From Gossypium raimondii (lineage: Eukaryota > Streptophyta > Magnoliopsida > Malvales > Malvaceae): a stretch of DNA of 64,000 nucleotides. Shown piece after piece: positions 50,226 through 62,783 of this stretch (positions within the stretch are counted from its first letter, which is position 1; every line of letters starts with the position of its first letter). A model generated the notes under the pieces. The model saw nothing but the letters and a program-made list of their open reading frames with translations, did no database searches and was not told the origin of the DNA. The stretch lies in contig NC_068576.1 of assembly GCF_025698545.1 (NCBI RefSeq), positions 49,510,390-49,574,389 on the forward strand, in the 5' to 3' direction. A program made the position numbers and the translations under genes.

Positions 50226-52918
50226 CTTAAGGGTACATAAAGTCTTTGAATGTATTCAAGAAATCAAACAATCTTGAGTTAAAAAAATATGCCCAATTCA
50301 ACTACGTCTTTGGTTGTTAATTTTAATAGTTGATCATTAAAATCTAACGGTTCCATTTCTTAAAATTTTTAGGTTATGTTTGTCACATGGCATAATTGTA
50401 TCATTCCGCAAAGAAAATGATATTTTCTTTTTAATTTGTTAAAAGAATATTACAAAATCATAATAATTACAAATACATATAAATTAATAAAATAAAAGTA
50501 TATAGTTTTTTTTAAAAAAAATTATTATTAATTAATAGAAAATTGTAAAAAATTACAAAAATATATAAAAATAACACACAATTATAAACATGATAAAAAA
50601 GCCAAAAAAATTATAGAAAAAAATGATATTCTCGTTTGGTTGGGTTGATACTCGCGTATCGTATTATTGAGTTGGGATATAGTTGATGGGTGATGCCAAC
50701 TCAACCAATCCTTATGTCTCGTTTGGTTGGGTTGATACTCACGTATCATGTTATTTAATACGTCAGTGTTTTGGTAGACATGTAAATGAACACATCATTT
50801 TTTGTTAGATGCAAGTTGGGTGATATTTATCACAGTTGTAGAAGTAGTATTTATTTAACACAAGTGTCTTGTGAGCTGATTCTTATTTTTTTTCCAATTA
50901 TATCCTCATATAATTAAATAAATTACAACTTTTATCCTTGCTCTAAAATTTCTCAAATTTACCAAAATCTCTCGGATTAAGCAAAAATTCTAAATTAAAC
51001 CGATACTCAAAATCTCCAATGCATGAGAAATGTTGGTGTGAGCTTTGCATAAATGATAGAAATCTCTACAATTTCTTAACTACTCTTCTCTTTTCAATCT
51101 AATCCAAGACAAAGTAAGGAATTTGAAACCCGTTTCTTTACTTTATTTTTGTTTATTTTCATGAGAAAAACTGTTTTTTTTTTTGAAAAATCTCATATAT
51201 ATATATATATATATATATTAACTCCATGATTCATGTTAGTTTTTTGAGATAAACTATATGTTCATTTTTATGTTAACACATTTGTTTATTTTCATGAAAT
51301 AAACGTCACTTATCTCTCTCATTTTGTTTCTTGTTATAGTATAATTGAGCCTATCATTTGGTAAACTTGTTCTGAATGACAATGGTGGAACTAAGAACAT
51401 TGGAGATAGTATATGTGTGGAAGAAGATGGCTTTAATGGCTTTAATGGAACTGAAAACCTTGGCTTGTCAATGGATTTCGAAGATAATAACCATTCAAGG
51501 TCCCCATCTACTAGTAGAGTCAAGATTAGAAGGGTCGGTGGAACTAGAAAGATAAAGCTGAATTTTACGGAATTGTTGAGATATTGAGATGCAAAATGGT
51601 TGAGGGTATAAAATAATTAACAAAGAGTTTAGGGACGGAGCACTTGATTACTCAGAGGTCTATGCAACTTTGAGATGAAAATTATAAGACTATCTTGAAC
51701 AAAATAACTTGTTGCTACAAGATCCCTAGTAATCCAATTAATCTATCCTAGATGAACAAAAAGAGATGTGGGTGGGAAGATTGTTATCCAACTTTTGTGT
51801 TATCTTTTGTAGATGTAATGTATTTTTGTTAAGCAAATTTGCTAGGAAACTAGCATTAAATATGGTGCATAAGTTAATATTATCTGATTAATTAGTACAT
51901 GAATCACTTTTAATTTTTTTAAATCATTTTCAAGTTACTTACATTCTATTTTTATGTGAAATAGTGTATTTATTGGATCAATATATTGAAGCATATGAAC
52001 ATATGAGTTCATTAATTTATTTAATTTTTTCTTGGAATGAATATTTGTTGATGTGAAGATATTACCATTTTAGGTTGATTATTTGAAACATAATGTGGAT
52101 AATGAATTTTAATGTAAATGTAATTTTACTAATTAACATTAGTTTATAATGAGTATATAACTATTTTTTTAATTTTTTTGCTAGGACTATTTTGAATTAT
52201 TTATATTTTTAATTGTGATTTATTGTCAAATTGCTGTTACATTGTATAAAAATTATTACATTGGTTAAATACAATTTGAGTTATCTTATACTAAAATATA
52301 TTATATTTTAAGTTTATAAATATAATAATGTTGCTAAGAAAATATAATAATCAGTGAAAACAATTAAATAAATATGAAACTAATGTTATAAAATAATAAT
52401 GTAAAGAACACAAGAATAATAGATAAGAGATGGATATGAGAATCGAGGGATTTCTATTGCATTTTATTATTCTTCATAACAAGTAGGATACTCCTATATA
52501 TATATATATATATATATATGGGGAGATTAGACTCTTCATTTTCTAATACATTAATAGAAAAACAGTTATAAAGATATGAAAGTTGAAAAGTTAAGGAAGA
52601 TAAAATGTGAAAGGTTAATTATAATGAACTTCCGCTTAATAACAACTAAAAGATTTTAAGGGTAAGATGACATATCCGTAAATAACATTTATCTTTTAAC
52701 ACTTATTAAACACAAGATAAGAAGATTAATAAATATCATAATTTCCTACAACCTAACATCTTGATATGATAACATCTATCATTTATCCATCTTTTAATAC
52801 TTAAGTATTATTTAATACTTCACTTTTATTTTACATCCGACATACCGAACGGGATGTTAATGCATGATATAGATTAAGAGAAATGGGTTTTGATAATAAA
52901 AAATTATTGTAAAAATCT

Positions 52919-53312
52919 TTAACCGTTAATCGAATCGAATTTTTTAAATACATTAACCGAACCAAAATATTTCGGTTAATTCGGTCGATTAATGAAATTT
53001 ATATGTTTTTGTCTTTTGGGTAAAATAAGTATAAAACATATAAAAAAATACATTGCTAAAGTTCAAAAAACTTTAAATGGAGGTGAAAATAACAAATAAG
53101 ATATTAGAAACACTACATAAGTCTTGAAAGTTAACAACCAAATACTATATAAATCTTGTAAACGATAAATATTTCGGTTAATTACCCGATTTCAAACCGA
53201 TAACCGAAATTCAAAAAAATCATTAACCGACCTCCGACATAACTAAATTTAGTCACCGACCGATTAACCGAATTAGATCTGTTCAATCGGTTAATTCGGT
53301 TTTAACCAAACT
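52919..53312. repeat. Inverted-repeat-rich segment with accgaattaaccg motifs
   Basis: The motif aaccga/tcggtt occurs many times in both orientations, for example cattaaccgaacc and tttcggttaattcggtc near 52950-52985, ttcaaaccgataaccgaaat near 53190-53210, and atcggttaattcggtttt near 53290. Such segments are common, probably foldback-type, plant repeats. Confidence 0.5.
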
Positions 53313-53370
53313 ATGAATACTCCTAATTTGGTAGGTGGATGATACAAAGTTAATCTTTTAATATATGATA

Positions 53371-53496
53371 AGATTTAAATGGTAAAGTAGTTTAGTTAAG
53401 AGTATGATGTATTGGGTTCAAATTTCATTATTCTTATTATACCCTCAAAATAACATTTGTTATTTTTATAAAAATTGTTTTTTTGTAATTTTTAAT
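53371..53496 (+). repeat. Second tRNA-like repeat family, copy 2
   Basis: This is the partner of 50105-50225, with taagagtatgatgtattggg followed by ttcaaattt and the shared downstream stretch. Confidence 0.4.
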
Positions 53497-54390
53497 TGAG
53501 GTGTTATTTGATAAATTGAAAATTAAGTATTGATAAATTTAAATACATAATTTAAGTTATAAAATTGTTTAATATATTACTTAAAATTAATTATATTAAA
53601 TATAATTAGATTGTTTGATAAATGCGATTTTAAATTATAAATAAATATTCTACATTTTATGTTAATTTTAAACATTTTACTTTATTCTAAACAAAAATCA
53701 AAATTTAAACACAAAATATTTATAGAATAATATAATATTAAAATAAAATAAAATAAAATAATTGAAAATATTCTACATTAACTAATAACTAGCTCTTCTA
53801 CTTGCTATTTTTCTCACTTTTTATAGAAAAATTCTATAAGATTGTTTTATTTTAAATTATAAATCACGTTTAAAATTTAAATCATTAAAATATTATTTTT
53901 ATTAATTTAATATTTTCACTGATCTATCAAGCAAGCCTAGTTAATGGTAACACTAACTCTTTTAACTATAGTATAAATAAATATGAGATTGATAAAAAAA
54001 TTAAATATGCTCAAGTTAGTTGCTACAAATTAAATGAAGAAAAGATATTATTATTAACACACAGTCGGATGATAACTAAAAGTTTACAGACAAGCAAACA
54101 ACTAATGTTTTGTGTTGTTAAATACAAATAATTATTAGAATACATTATTTATATTATAATCCAAAGAATTAATAAATACATTAATTTTTTGAAATAATGG
54201 ATTTCAAAATCTTGTTAACATCTCACTCTGCCATGTGGACTTGATTCGCCGCTGGTTCAAATTCAATGACTCGCTTCACTTCCATTCCCCACTAAAAAAA
54301 GACATTCCTTCTCTCTCTTTCTTCCCTCCCTATTTTCTTCTTCTGCAAAGTTTAGGGTCACAATCTGAAGAAACTCCTGTCCCTCACGCT

Positions 54391-57300
54391 ATGCCTACCG
54401 ATTCAACCTCTCACTTAGGGCTTCAATCTCCCGATCCGGGTTCTACTTCGAGTCCCGACCTCTCACCGTATGATCTTAATCACTCCGCTGTAGAAACCGA
54501 GCACGAAGAAAGCAGTCTCCAACAGCAGCTCCAGAATCTCGATTTGAAGGAGGAAGAAGTGAAGACTGATAGGAAAGATGACGGAGAGAGAGAAAGCAAC
54601 AACGATGCCGACGGAAACGCTGCTGAAGACGAGGACGACGAGAATGAGGAAGAAAGAAACGATAACGAGATTGATGGTGAAAACGTGAAGAAAAGTGAAG
54701 GAAAGAGGTCGCATTATCCGGTGAGACCGGATGCAGAGAGTTGCGCTTATTATATGAAGACTGGACTTTGCAAGTTTGGATATAATTGCAAGTTTAATCA
54801 CCCTATTCGAAGGACGACCCAGGTCTTTTTTTTCTAACCTTCTTATTAGTCATCGTCTTTATATGTGCTGAAGTGCTTTTCCTTTAGCTGATTGAGAGCT
54901 GCTTTTATGCCCCCCCCCCCTTTCTTTTTGTTTTTGTCGCTATAATAGTAGTACAATTTATGAAAGATTAATTTGATTTATTTTCTTTAAGTTGTTTTAT
55001 ACGGTATGTGTGTTGACGTTTTGGAAAAAAAAATCACAGGTAAGTTTTTTTTTAATTATTGAGGAAAATGTGGTTATTTCTGTCCCAGACAGCTGGTGGA
55101 AAAAATTCCATCTTTCCTCGCTGAAGTGGTTGATCATCATACAACAGCTAAGATATAATCTAATATTGGGATTTGAGTATCTTCATGTCGATATAAATAC
55201 AACTTTTAGTTTTTTCTTTGTATACATTACGCCTTGCCTAGTACCATAGGTACGCGCTCCGGTATCCCATAGCAATTATGATGATTTTGGGGGTTATCTA
55301 CAGACCTATATTTATTCCTTTTCTCCTGACTTTTGTCATTCTGGGTGTTCTGGAATTATGATGTTTGCAGGCTGTTAAGGAAAAGGTCAAGGAAGAAGTT
55401 GAATCAACAGAGAAACCTAGCCAGACAGAATGTAAGGTCAATATTCTTAATTTATGTTTGCACAATAACTCTTTATGATAGTAATGGACATCACTTTGAT
55501 GAGTGTTTACTTATTTGATTTGAATGCTTTTTATGTTATGTTTTGGTTTGGTAGCTGGTCCTTCAGGTCATTATCACATCTTGTTTTTATTCTATGATCT
55601 ATTACGGCCTGTAAAATATCTTTAGTGTTTGTTCAGATGCTTCTGGAACTCATCTTTATATATTTTCAGCTACGTCTTTAAGAAATGTGCTTTCGTTGAT
55701 GGTACATTTATTTGATGTTACAAATTTGCTGGAGATCTTTGCAGTACTACCTAAGAACTGGTGGATGTAAGTTTGGGAATGCTTGTAGGTTCAACCACTC
55801 AACAGCTAAATCTTCAACGAGTCCAATTTTAGAGTTTAACTTTCTTGGGTTGCCTATCCGACAGGTAGTTACGCTCTTACTGAATAATTGGATTTGTGAA
55901 CTCTATACTAAGTCCTGATGTTCGTCGAGTTCTTTCTACTATCAGCCGAATCGTATCAGATCTAGTTTTAGTGATTAATTATAGTAATCATTCTGGGAAT
56001 TGAAAAGATTTAGTTCATCACAGGGGGAGAAAGAATGCCCCTATTACATGCGTAATGGGTCCTGCAAGTATGGAGCCAACTGCAGGTTTAATCATCCTGA
56101 TCCTACAGCTGCTGGGGCTTGTGACCCAACTTCCGGATATGGTAATGGTGGATCTGTTTCACCTCAAGCTGCATCACAAGTGAATATGTTGCCCTGGTCA
56201 TCACCTAGGGCATTGAATGAGACTGCTGCCTATATACCGATTATGTTTTCACCTCCGCAAGTTGTTCCGCCACCAAACCCAGAATGGAATGGGTATCAGG
56301 TACTGTCATTGCTCTTATGCTATTAGTGTTAATGGTGGTATACTATCCTTGAGTCTATAGCATCTATGGGTGTATCGTGGCATGCTGTGTAGTTCATAGC
56401 ATCTATTGAGTTGATCTTTGCATCACATGCTTCTTACCTTCACCCACAATCTCTTAAATGATGTCTTTCCCAGACTTTTATTGTTTTTATTCCTATTACA
56501 GTATGTTTCTGCATAATAACTTATCTTTTCGTGCCTTGTCAAGACAACTGTATACCCCCCACCAGAAGGGAGTTTGCATCCAGCCCCAGCATATGTCATG
56601 AACAACCCGGCAACTGAAACTGCTGTCTATACTCATAACCAGCCTCAGATGGTGGCTGATGAATTCCCTGCACGGCCTGGCCAACCTGAGTGTAGTTACT
56701 TCCTGAAAACTGGGGACTGTAAGTTTAAATCTAATTGCAAATATCATCATCCAAAAAATAGAGTTGCAAAGATGGCTCCATGTGTTCTCAGTGACAAGGG
56801 ATTGCCACTCAGACCTGTAAGTTTGTGCTTATTTTGGTTCTTCCCATGAAACATATATAAACCAGATATGGATATAGATTGTTTCAAAGCTTGTATATGC
56901 ATACATAAAATGAAAACAAAAGTAATACATGTAATAGTAAATATTCTCACAATTGTCGTTGCTTCATTTCTTTTTGTGACCTTATGTTTCCAATTATTTT
57001 GAAACAAGTTCCTTAAGAAAAATCAATAGAAATTGCATGTTTTAGAAATTGGTAGTTGATTCTTCAACTAGTTAATGATTATTCTGTTGTACAAATGAAT
57101 TTCTACATAAATGTAGCTCGTGGGGAAAGGCCCTTTAGTGGATTGCGGTTTCGGTTATAGTAATTCAATTCTCAGTTCTGATGCATTTAACAAATTAATG
57201 CTTCAACTCCTTTTTTTTATTTTTTTTGAATTCCAGGATCAAACCATCTGCTCACACTATAGCCGCTATGGTATTTGCAAGTTTGGACCAGCCTGTAAAT

Positions 57301-57440
57301 TTGACCATTCAAAACAGGAAGCTCCATCAACAATGGCAATGGCCGGACTGGATCAGCCTCCACCATTCAGCCATTCTGCTGCTACAGAACAAACCGGAAT
57401 CGCTGGTGGTACTGATACTGCAGTTCAGCAGACTGTGTAA
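54391..57440 (+). CDS. CCCH-type zinc-finger protein with five fingers (plant ZFN/HUA1-like)
   Basis: Proteins of this class bind RNA or single-stranded nucleic acid in the nucleus. Six exons, all in phase 0: 54391-54822, 55371-55436, 55745-55864, 56024-56299, 56544-56816 and 57237-57440, giving 456 aa. The first in-frame ATG is 54391 ([10 protein letters not shown]); the open frame begins upstream only at a GTG. Residues 1-110 are acidic and Ser/Glu/Asp/Asn-rich. The fingers follow C-x8-C-x5-C-x3-H exactly: Cys118/127/133-His137, Cys165/174/180-His184 (split over exons 2 and 3), Cys211/220/226-His230, Cys348/357/363-His367 and Cys394/403/409-His413. Fingers 1-3 and 4-5 are separated by a Pro-rich linker. 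The conserved [14 protein letters not shown] lies at the exon 3/4 junction. All fingers are intact. The acidic N-terminus resembles the longer Arabidopsis members such as C3H43/C3H67, but I cannot fix the orthologue. Confidence 0.95.
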
Positions 57441-57793
57441 AAAGAATTTTCAGCCAACGCTCCCTAGCTTTTTAGATCTGACATTAGCAAGGATTCTAAA
57501 TTTTATTTTCTGAACTGCAAGACTCCATTTAACTTGTTTCTACCCCTTGTTCCTTTGCCACAAGCTTTTTGGGGATGGCAATATATAATATATCGTAGTT
57601 AGGATGCTGTTGTGTTGCTAGTTTTTGAAGCTGAAAATGAAATCAGGATATGTAAATTATCTCGGTTTCATGTCATACTACAAACTAATACAATACCTTT
57701 GAAATGGTGTGTGAACTGCTTCACCTCTTCTTCGACTTCTTTCCTAGGTAAGTTGTCTTTGCCAGGTTTGTGAAATGGTAACTGGTCTGGTCG

Positions 57794-57833
57794 GTCCGGG
57801 TCTGGTTCGGTTAGTCCGGGTCTGGTTCGATTA
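57794..57833 (+). repeat. 20-bp direct repeat, two units
   Basis: The units tccgggtctggttcggttag (57794) and tccgggtctggttcgattag (57814) are adjacent and differ by one base. They lie in the spacer after the zinc-finger gene. Confidence 0.9.
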
Positions 57834-58268
57834 GACCGCATTAAACCGTATATGTTGAATGCATGAAAGTGAGCATTTTAAAGAATATATATATATACAC
57901 ATATAAGACATTTTCCTGAACAAGGTTCCTCTTTTTTATATTTTGTAAAATATATTAAAATTGGAATGAAATACAATCGTCAGTGGCCGTTAGTGCTTGT
58001 ACTTCCATCTCCTTGGTCCCCCTCTGTAAATAATAATGAGTAGCATGACTCAAGATTTGTAAATTCGAAACAAAGCCCGCAATACTTTAAAAAGAAAAAA
58101 GAAAAGGAAAAGGTAGATACATTAGAAGAGTAGAAGGTGGTCCCATTCCATTGCAGCCAATTATGAATAGTGTAATATTATATATGCATATATAGGGGAA
58201 AGGCAAGTTGCTCATCACTAGCCAAATCATTCAATTCTCCATTTCCGATCTCCACTAAATGCTACCTT

Positions 58269-59413
58269 TTAAACTCTAACAAAGCAAAAGCATTTGGTCT
58301 GAGAAAAAAGAAAAAATGGGTTCAAATGACAATTAGAAGGAAATAAATAAATATAAAGTACCGGAAGCTGAACTGAAATTGTGCAATTGTTAAAAAAATT
58401 TTGGGTATATGATTTTGGATAATCCAACCTATACTTAAATTCTTTTATTTTCATTATTATTCAAATTCTCATCTAATTAAATAATAATCTATCGATTGAG
58501 TCTTAGCTCAATTGGCATTGACATTGTTGCCAGTGCAACGTTATATTTCTATTTAAGGATTGGGGAGGGGTTATGGGTAATTTTAGGCATTATATAAAAA
58601 AGAATAGATATGATAAGAATCTATAATAAGATTAATTTGTGGTAGTTAAAATTGTTAGGAAATCGAGTAGAGATAGATAGATAGATAGATACCTTAGGAG
58701 GAGAAGGGGGAGGTTTATTGACAGTATCAACTTTTTGAGGGACAATACTAGGAGGAGGAGGAGCAGTAGCTCTGGTTTTCTTCTCATTTCTAGCTTTGTT
58801 GAATATCACCGTAAATCCATCTGCCGTTGCTGGATCCTTCAAGTCCCACTCCCCAAACTTTGGCAACGCTTTCCCTTTTTCCTGCTCCACATCATCCAAT
58901 TTCAATCAATACTCTTGTACAATTCCCACTCACTTATATATGAAATACAAACCTTCATATCTAAAAAATGTATATCATGTTGTAATATCTAAATATAAAC
59001 CCCATCATTATGGACTTGTTTGCAAAGTCAATCCGTAATTTCTGAGATACCATTTGCTTTTGAGGGAAAGTTTATCTAACGGTTTTGTTGCAAAGAAGTT
59101 TCAATCTAATCTTTGATTAATTGATGTAGTAGTATTTCTTCATTTGTACCAAAAAAAAAAAACATAGTCTACAGCCTCATTAAAGAGGCTAAAGTTGAGA
59201 GGAAAACAATATCCCATTGAATTAATCAAAGGATAAATTCATAAGAAAATTTTTGCTTCCAAAATAAAAAATCTCATGCCAAATGTAATCTAAAAATCTT
59301 TAGATCGATGATATATATATTTATGACATCATATATATATTAAGGCTAGGAAATGTGAAGATGATTGAAAGTGAGATAAAAGAAATGTGTAAGATTAAAT
59401 TACATACCGCCAT
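58269..59413 (-). CDS. NOI-domain (RIN4-like) small protein
   Basis: NOI proteins are short plant proteins related to the immune regulator RIN4; the P-x-F-G-x-W motif is the core of the site cut by the bacterial protease AvrRpt2. Exons on the minus strand are 59413-59408 (only ATGGCG), 58881-58693 and 58298-58269, giving 74 aa. Residues 9-14 are PKFGEW, followed by DPATADGFTVIFNKARNEKK, a Pro-rich linker (TAPPPPSI... and KPPPSPPK), and the C-terminus TKCFCFVRV. Cys68 and Cys70 fit the C-terminal cysteines that are S-acylated to hold these proteins at the plasma membrane. Exons 1 and 3 are too short to be seen as open frames; I chose them because donor gtatgt, acceptor ttctcag and reading phase all fit and the total matches the family size. 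A (TATC)n microsatellite starts at the donor of intron 2, and a SINE-like copy lies in that intron. Confidence 0.85.
58494..58640 (+). repeat. SINE-like repeat, copy 2 (inside NOI intron 2)
   Basis: The head gagtcttagctcaattggca holds tagctcaattgg (58504-58515), a perfect match to the pol III box A consensus. The tail ggttatgggtaattttaggc (58570) and the following A-rich part match copy 1 at 17820-17972. It is antisense to the NOI gene. Confidence 0.65.
58671..58690. repeat. (GATA)5 microsatellite adjoining a splice donor
   Basis: Five gata units (58671-58690) run directly into the 5' splice site of NOI intron 2, which on the minus strand reads aag then gtatctatctatctat. Confidence 0.95.
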
Positions 59414-60699
59414 GAATGACAGATTATATGATTCTAAGAGAGGGGATTTCCAAAGAGGAGGGGGACAAAGGAAAAAAAATGGATAGAAACATGTTTTTAA
59501 AGAGACAAAAATAGGAGGATACTAAGGAATGTTTGTTTTGTTAAATATAACACATGTTGAGGTTAGAGGCTGAGGCACACACTCTTTTTTAGGAAATTCC
59601 CTGTTTATTCTCTCCTTTCGGTTGGTCGGTATTAGTTTTATTATGCCATCATTCATTTTTCCCCAATTGTCGTTTCAGAATCAGCATTAGACCCATATAC
59701 TAGATTTCGACACCGTTTTGCTAGTTGCATCATTGTCGTGGAAATTGGCTACCGATTGTACACTGAATTTATTATTTGCACCTCCGAATTGTGAATTATT
59801 AAATTTATGCATGTGATATATAAATTTTTATTTAATATAATTTTTATATTAAGTTTTTATTTTGTTTTAAATATAAATATCAAAACTTTAATTTTAATTC
59901 AATTCATACATTTTATATCAAAATTTTTATACAAGATAAATATAATTATTCATAAAAATATTAAAATAAATATTTTAAAATTAAACACATATCAAATTTT
60001 CAAAGTTGTTTGTGAAAAAAGTACACTACCAATATACTAAATATTAGCTCTTATTTATATATGTAATATGCAAATGTAAAATAGTACTACTTGGACAACA
60101 ATGTTAATAATTTGCAAAAATTTAATCAAATCATAATATCATATATAGAATTACACAATTTCATGTATCATATTGCACGTTGAATTAGAATCCATGTATA
60201 ATTTTCAAATTTATCCCATTTAAATTTAATACAGTCAACTAATAATAAATTATTTTACATTTTACCTCTACAAATAATTATATTTATTCAATATAAAAAT
60301 AAGTAAATATATTTTTAAAATAAACATAATTGAATCAAATTAACTTTTATATATATAATTATATATCCAATTTAATATCAAAATATGTTAAAAGTAAACA
60401 AAAAAAGTATTCTTTAATATAATTTTAACCAACCAAATCATTTTAATGTTATTTATTTTTATTCTATTTCACTAACCAAAAGCTATATATTTTTTTATTT
60501 TCTAATTCTTTTAACGAACCAAATAAATTGTTGATTTTCTTACAAGTCACCGAAGAAACAGTTGATTGGTTTAATTTTCACATTTAAAGCCCCCAACCAA
60601 TTTTGTTTCAACTACTTCCATGAAAAGAAATTTTGTTTCAACTACTTTTCTATCTTCTTCCAACAGCATTTAATACTCTTTACTCTTTCTTTCTTTTTA
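59414..60699. other. Upstream region of the NOI gene and AT-rich spacer
   Basis: The promoter of the minus-strand NOI gene should lie within the first few hundred bases. From about 59790 to 60560 the DNA is extremely AT-rich with no gene; the 77-codon frame at 59807 is Ile/Lys-rich and looks like chance. Confidence 0.45.
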
Positions 60700-61232
60700 G
60701 GGTAAACTGATGTTCAACTGTTAATAAGTTTATATTTGATCATTCAACTTCATCAAGCTACATAATGATTGTTGAATTATTTAAAATTTTCTATTTAAAT
60801 CATTAAACTATTTAAAAAAAATTTTAATCGTTAGGCTGTTAAGTTTTTTTCTTTTTTTAAGTCTGGCTATTGATGAACAGTACGGTAAATCAGTACCCAT
60901 CAACAAATAGAATAACATACCTTAGATTCAAGTTGATTTAATGGTTAGTGCCAGAGATTGGAGAAAAAAGTTATTTGGATTCTGGTCCATAGATTTGTCA
61001 CATTCAAAATTGTTTCATGAAAATAATTGAACTGTAAAAGAAAAAGGGAAGAAGAGCTTTCGATTGGTGTAGACGGTGCGAACAGAGAAAGCCATACAAC
61101 AACGATTTTAATATCCCAATGACTTAAATGAAAATTTTTGAATAGTTTAGTGGCCATTTTGTAATTTTTTAAAGTTAAATGATCAAAACGTAAATTTACT
61201 AATAATTTAGTAACTTTAATTATAGTTTACTC
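60700..61232 (-). mobile_element. TIR (foldback/MITE-like) element, third copy
   Basis: The left end gggtaaactgatgttcaact and the following tttatatttgatcattcaac are inverted at the right end, finishing tttactc at 61232. The interior, read on the minus strand, contains gttgttgtatggctttctct and tgttcgcaccgtctacacca, matching the two copies at 15279-16335. The flanks ttcttttta and tttatttaa agree at only 6 of 9 bases, so the target duplication is uncertain. Confidence 0.7.
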
Positions 61233-61344
61233 TTTATTTAAATAAAACACTCCTTGCCACCACCACCACCACTATCATCATTATCATTATTATTATTTTA
61301 TAAATCGTGAATTTCATTATGGGGTGCCAGTGATATTTGAATCG

Positions 61345-61600
61345 AATCAGGTCAGTTGGTCAGATCAGTTAGACTGATAATTTATCGGAGTATCGGTTCG
61401 AAGAATGGTTTTTGAATCAATTAGGTCAAGAATCGATATAGACCTGTTGAAATCGGTTAAAAAACATTTGAACTGACAATTGAACTATATATATATTAAT
61501 ATTTTTTATTTTTAAATATTTAATAATTATTTAATTGAACCAGTCAAACCGATAAACTAATTATCTGTCGATTCAACCACAATCTCGGTTCTAAAAACAT
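61345..61600. repeat. Segment rich in ggtcagttggtcagat/aaccgataaac motifs
   Basis: Repeated variants of gtcagttggtcagatcagtt and atcggttcgaa on one side face cagtcaaaccgataaacta and gattcaaccacaatctcgg on the other, so the segment is weakly self-complementary. It is probably another dispersed plant repeat. Confidence 0.4.
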
Positions 61601-62783
61601 TAGTTGGAAGAGATCGAAGTGGGCTACCTCTCTAGACATTTTTAAAAGAGTAATATCACTTCGGCTCGAATAGAACTATACTCAAATCGTAAAATCAATA
61701 AAAACTACCTCTAGTTATAAAAAAAAAAATGTTTCACTAAAACAACAACATAAAAGCAAGATTAAAATATTTATCTAAAATTCACGTGAATAATTTCAGT
61801 GATTTCAAGTCTAATATTAAGATTCAAATCCTCCCCCTATCAATTGGTAAGCTTGCTTTTATATATTTATTTATCTAAATTTAATCTAAATTAAAAAATG
61901 TTGGCGTGTTTCTTTTTGAGTGCGTAAAATGGTCCTTTCTATTACATATTATATTAAATTCTTAAAATAGCTAAATTCCAAATCTACATAGAATACAAAG
62001 ATTGGAGCATATTTTAACTTATTTTATATTATGATGATCCTAAGAAGTATTATTTTAGATAGTAAAAATAACATCACATTATAAAATTTTAAAGATACGT
62101 AATTATAAAAAATGTGGATCATATCTGCTCTAATTTAAATCTAATAAATTTATTTGAAAAATAAACATAATTAAATAACCGAAGAAAATCCTAAATCTTA
62201 CACTTGTTTCTTAACTTCAATTTTAAATCTTAAACTCTAAACCCAAAAATTTTAAATATCAATTCTTAAACCTTGAACTCCAAATCATTAAATTCTAAAT
62301 CTTATATCTTAACCTTAAACGCTAAAACTTAAATCATGAAGCCTAAATCCTATAAATCTTAAAATGAACTCTAATGCTACTTTTGGTAAAAAAATATTAA
62401 TTTTAATCATGTTTGAATATATTAGTTAATAATAAACTAATTTTAATTTGTAACTTTTAGCCGCTTATCTTACTTATTTTTACAAAGAGAAGTTTTTTTT
62501 CTTTTTCTTTTGCTTATTTTGAAAAACTCTTATTTTTAGTACTCATATTTCTAATTTCAAGTTTAATCTTTACTAGTTAATTTTTCTTATTTTATGTAAA
62601 AATATTTTAACACATGTATTAGATAATCATTTTTCTCATGTTATTATACTAGTAACCAAATGAAACATAAATCACAATATTTTTTGTTATACAAAATCAA
62701 TTATATTATTTTGAACGTATTTTTATTTTATTTTGTCTTTTAAATAAAAACATAATATGAGATCTGAACTTAAGAGACTCTAA
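61601..62783. other. AT-rich spacer with a telomere-like degenerate stretch
   Basis: Around 62195-62350 there is a degenerate series of taaac/aaatcctaaa-type heptamers (for example cttaaactctaaacccaaaa), probably an old simple repeat. There is no gene. Confidence 0.4.

Larger units (their letters stand above)
48903..54390. other. Repeat-rich intergenic region
   Basis: No gene is recognised; the 80-codon frame at 51345-51587 has no ATG at its start and no family resemblance. Visible repeats are a gattcgaa/ttcgaatt-rich foldback-like stretch at 49139-49665, tRNA-like repeat copies at 50105-50225 and 53371-53496, a pair of direct repeats 87 bp apart (50631 and 50718), (TA)n at 51194-51218 and 52494-52519, and an accgaattaaccg-rich stretch at 52919-53312. 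Confidence 0.5.

Noticed and set aside
51345-51587. 80-codon open frame
   Set aside because: It begins at TTG without a nearby upstream ATG and contains a small internal duplication (ggctttaatggctttaatgg); no homology seen.
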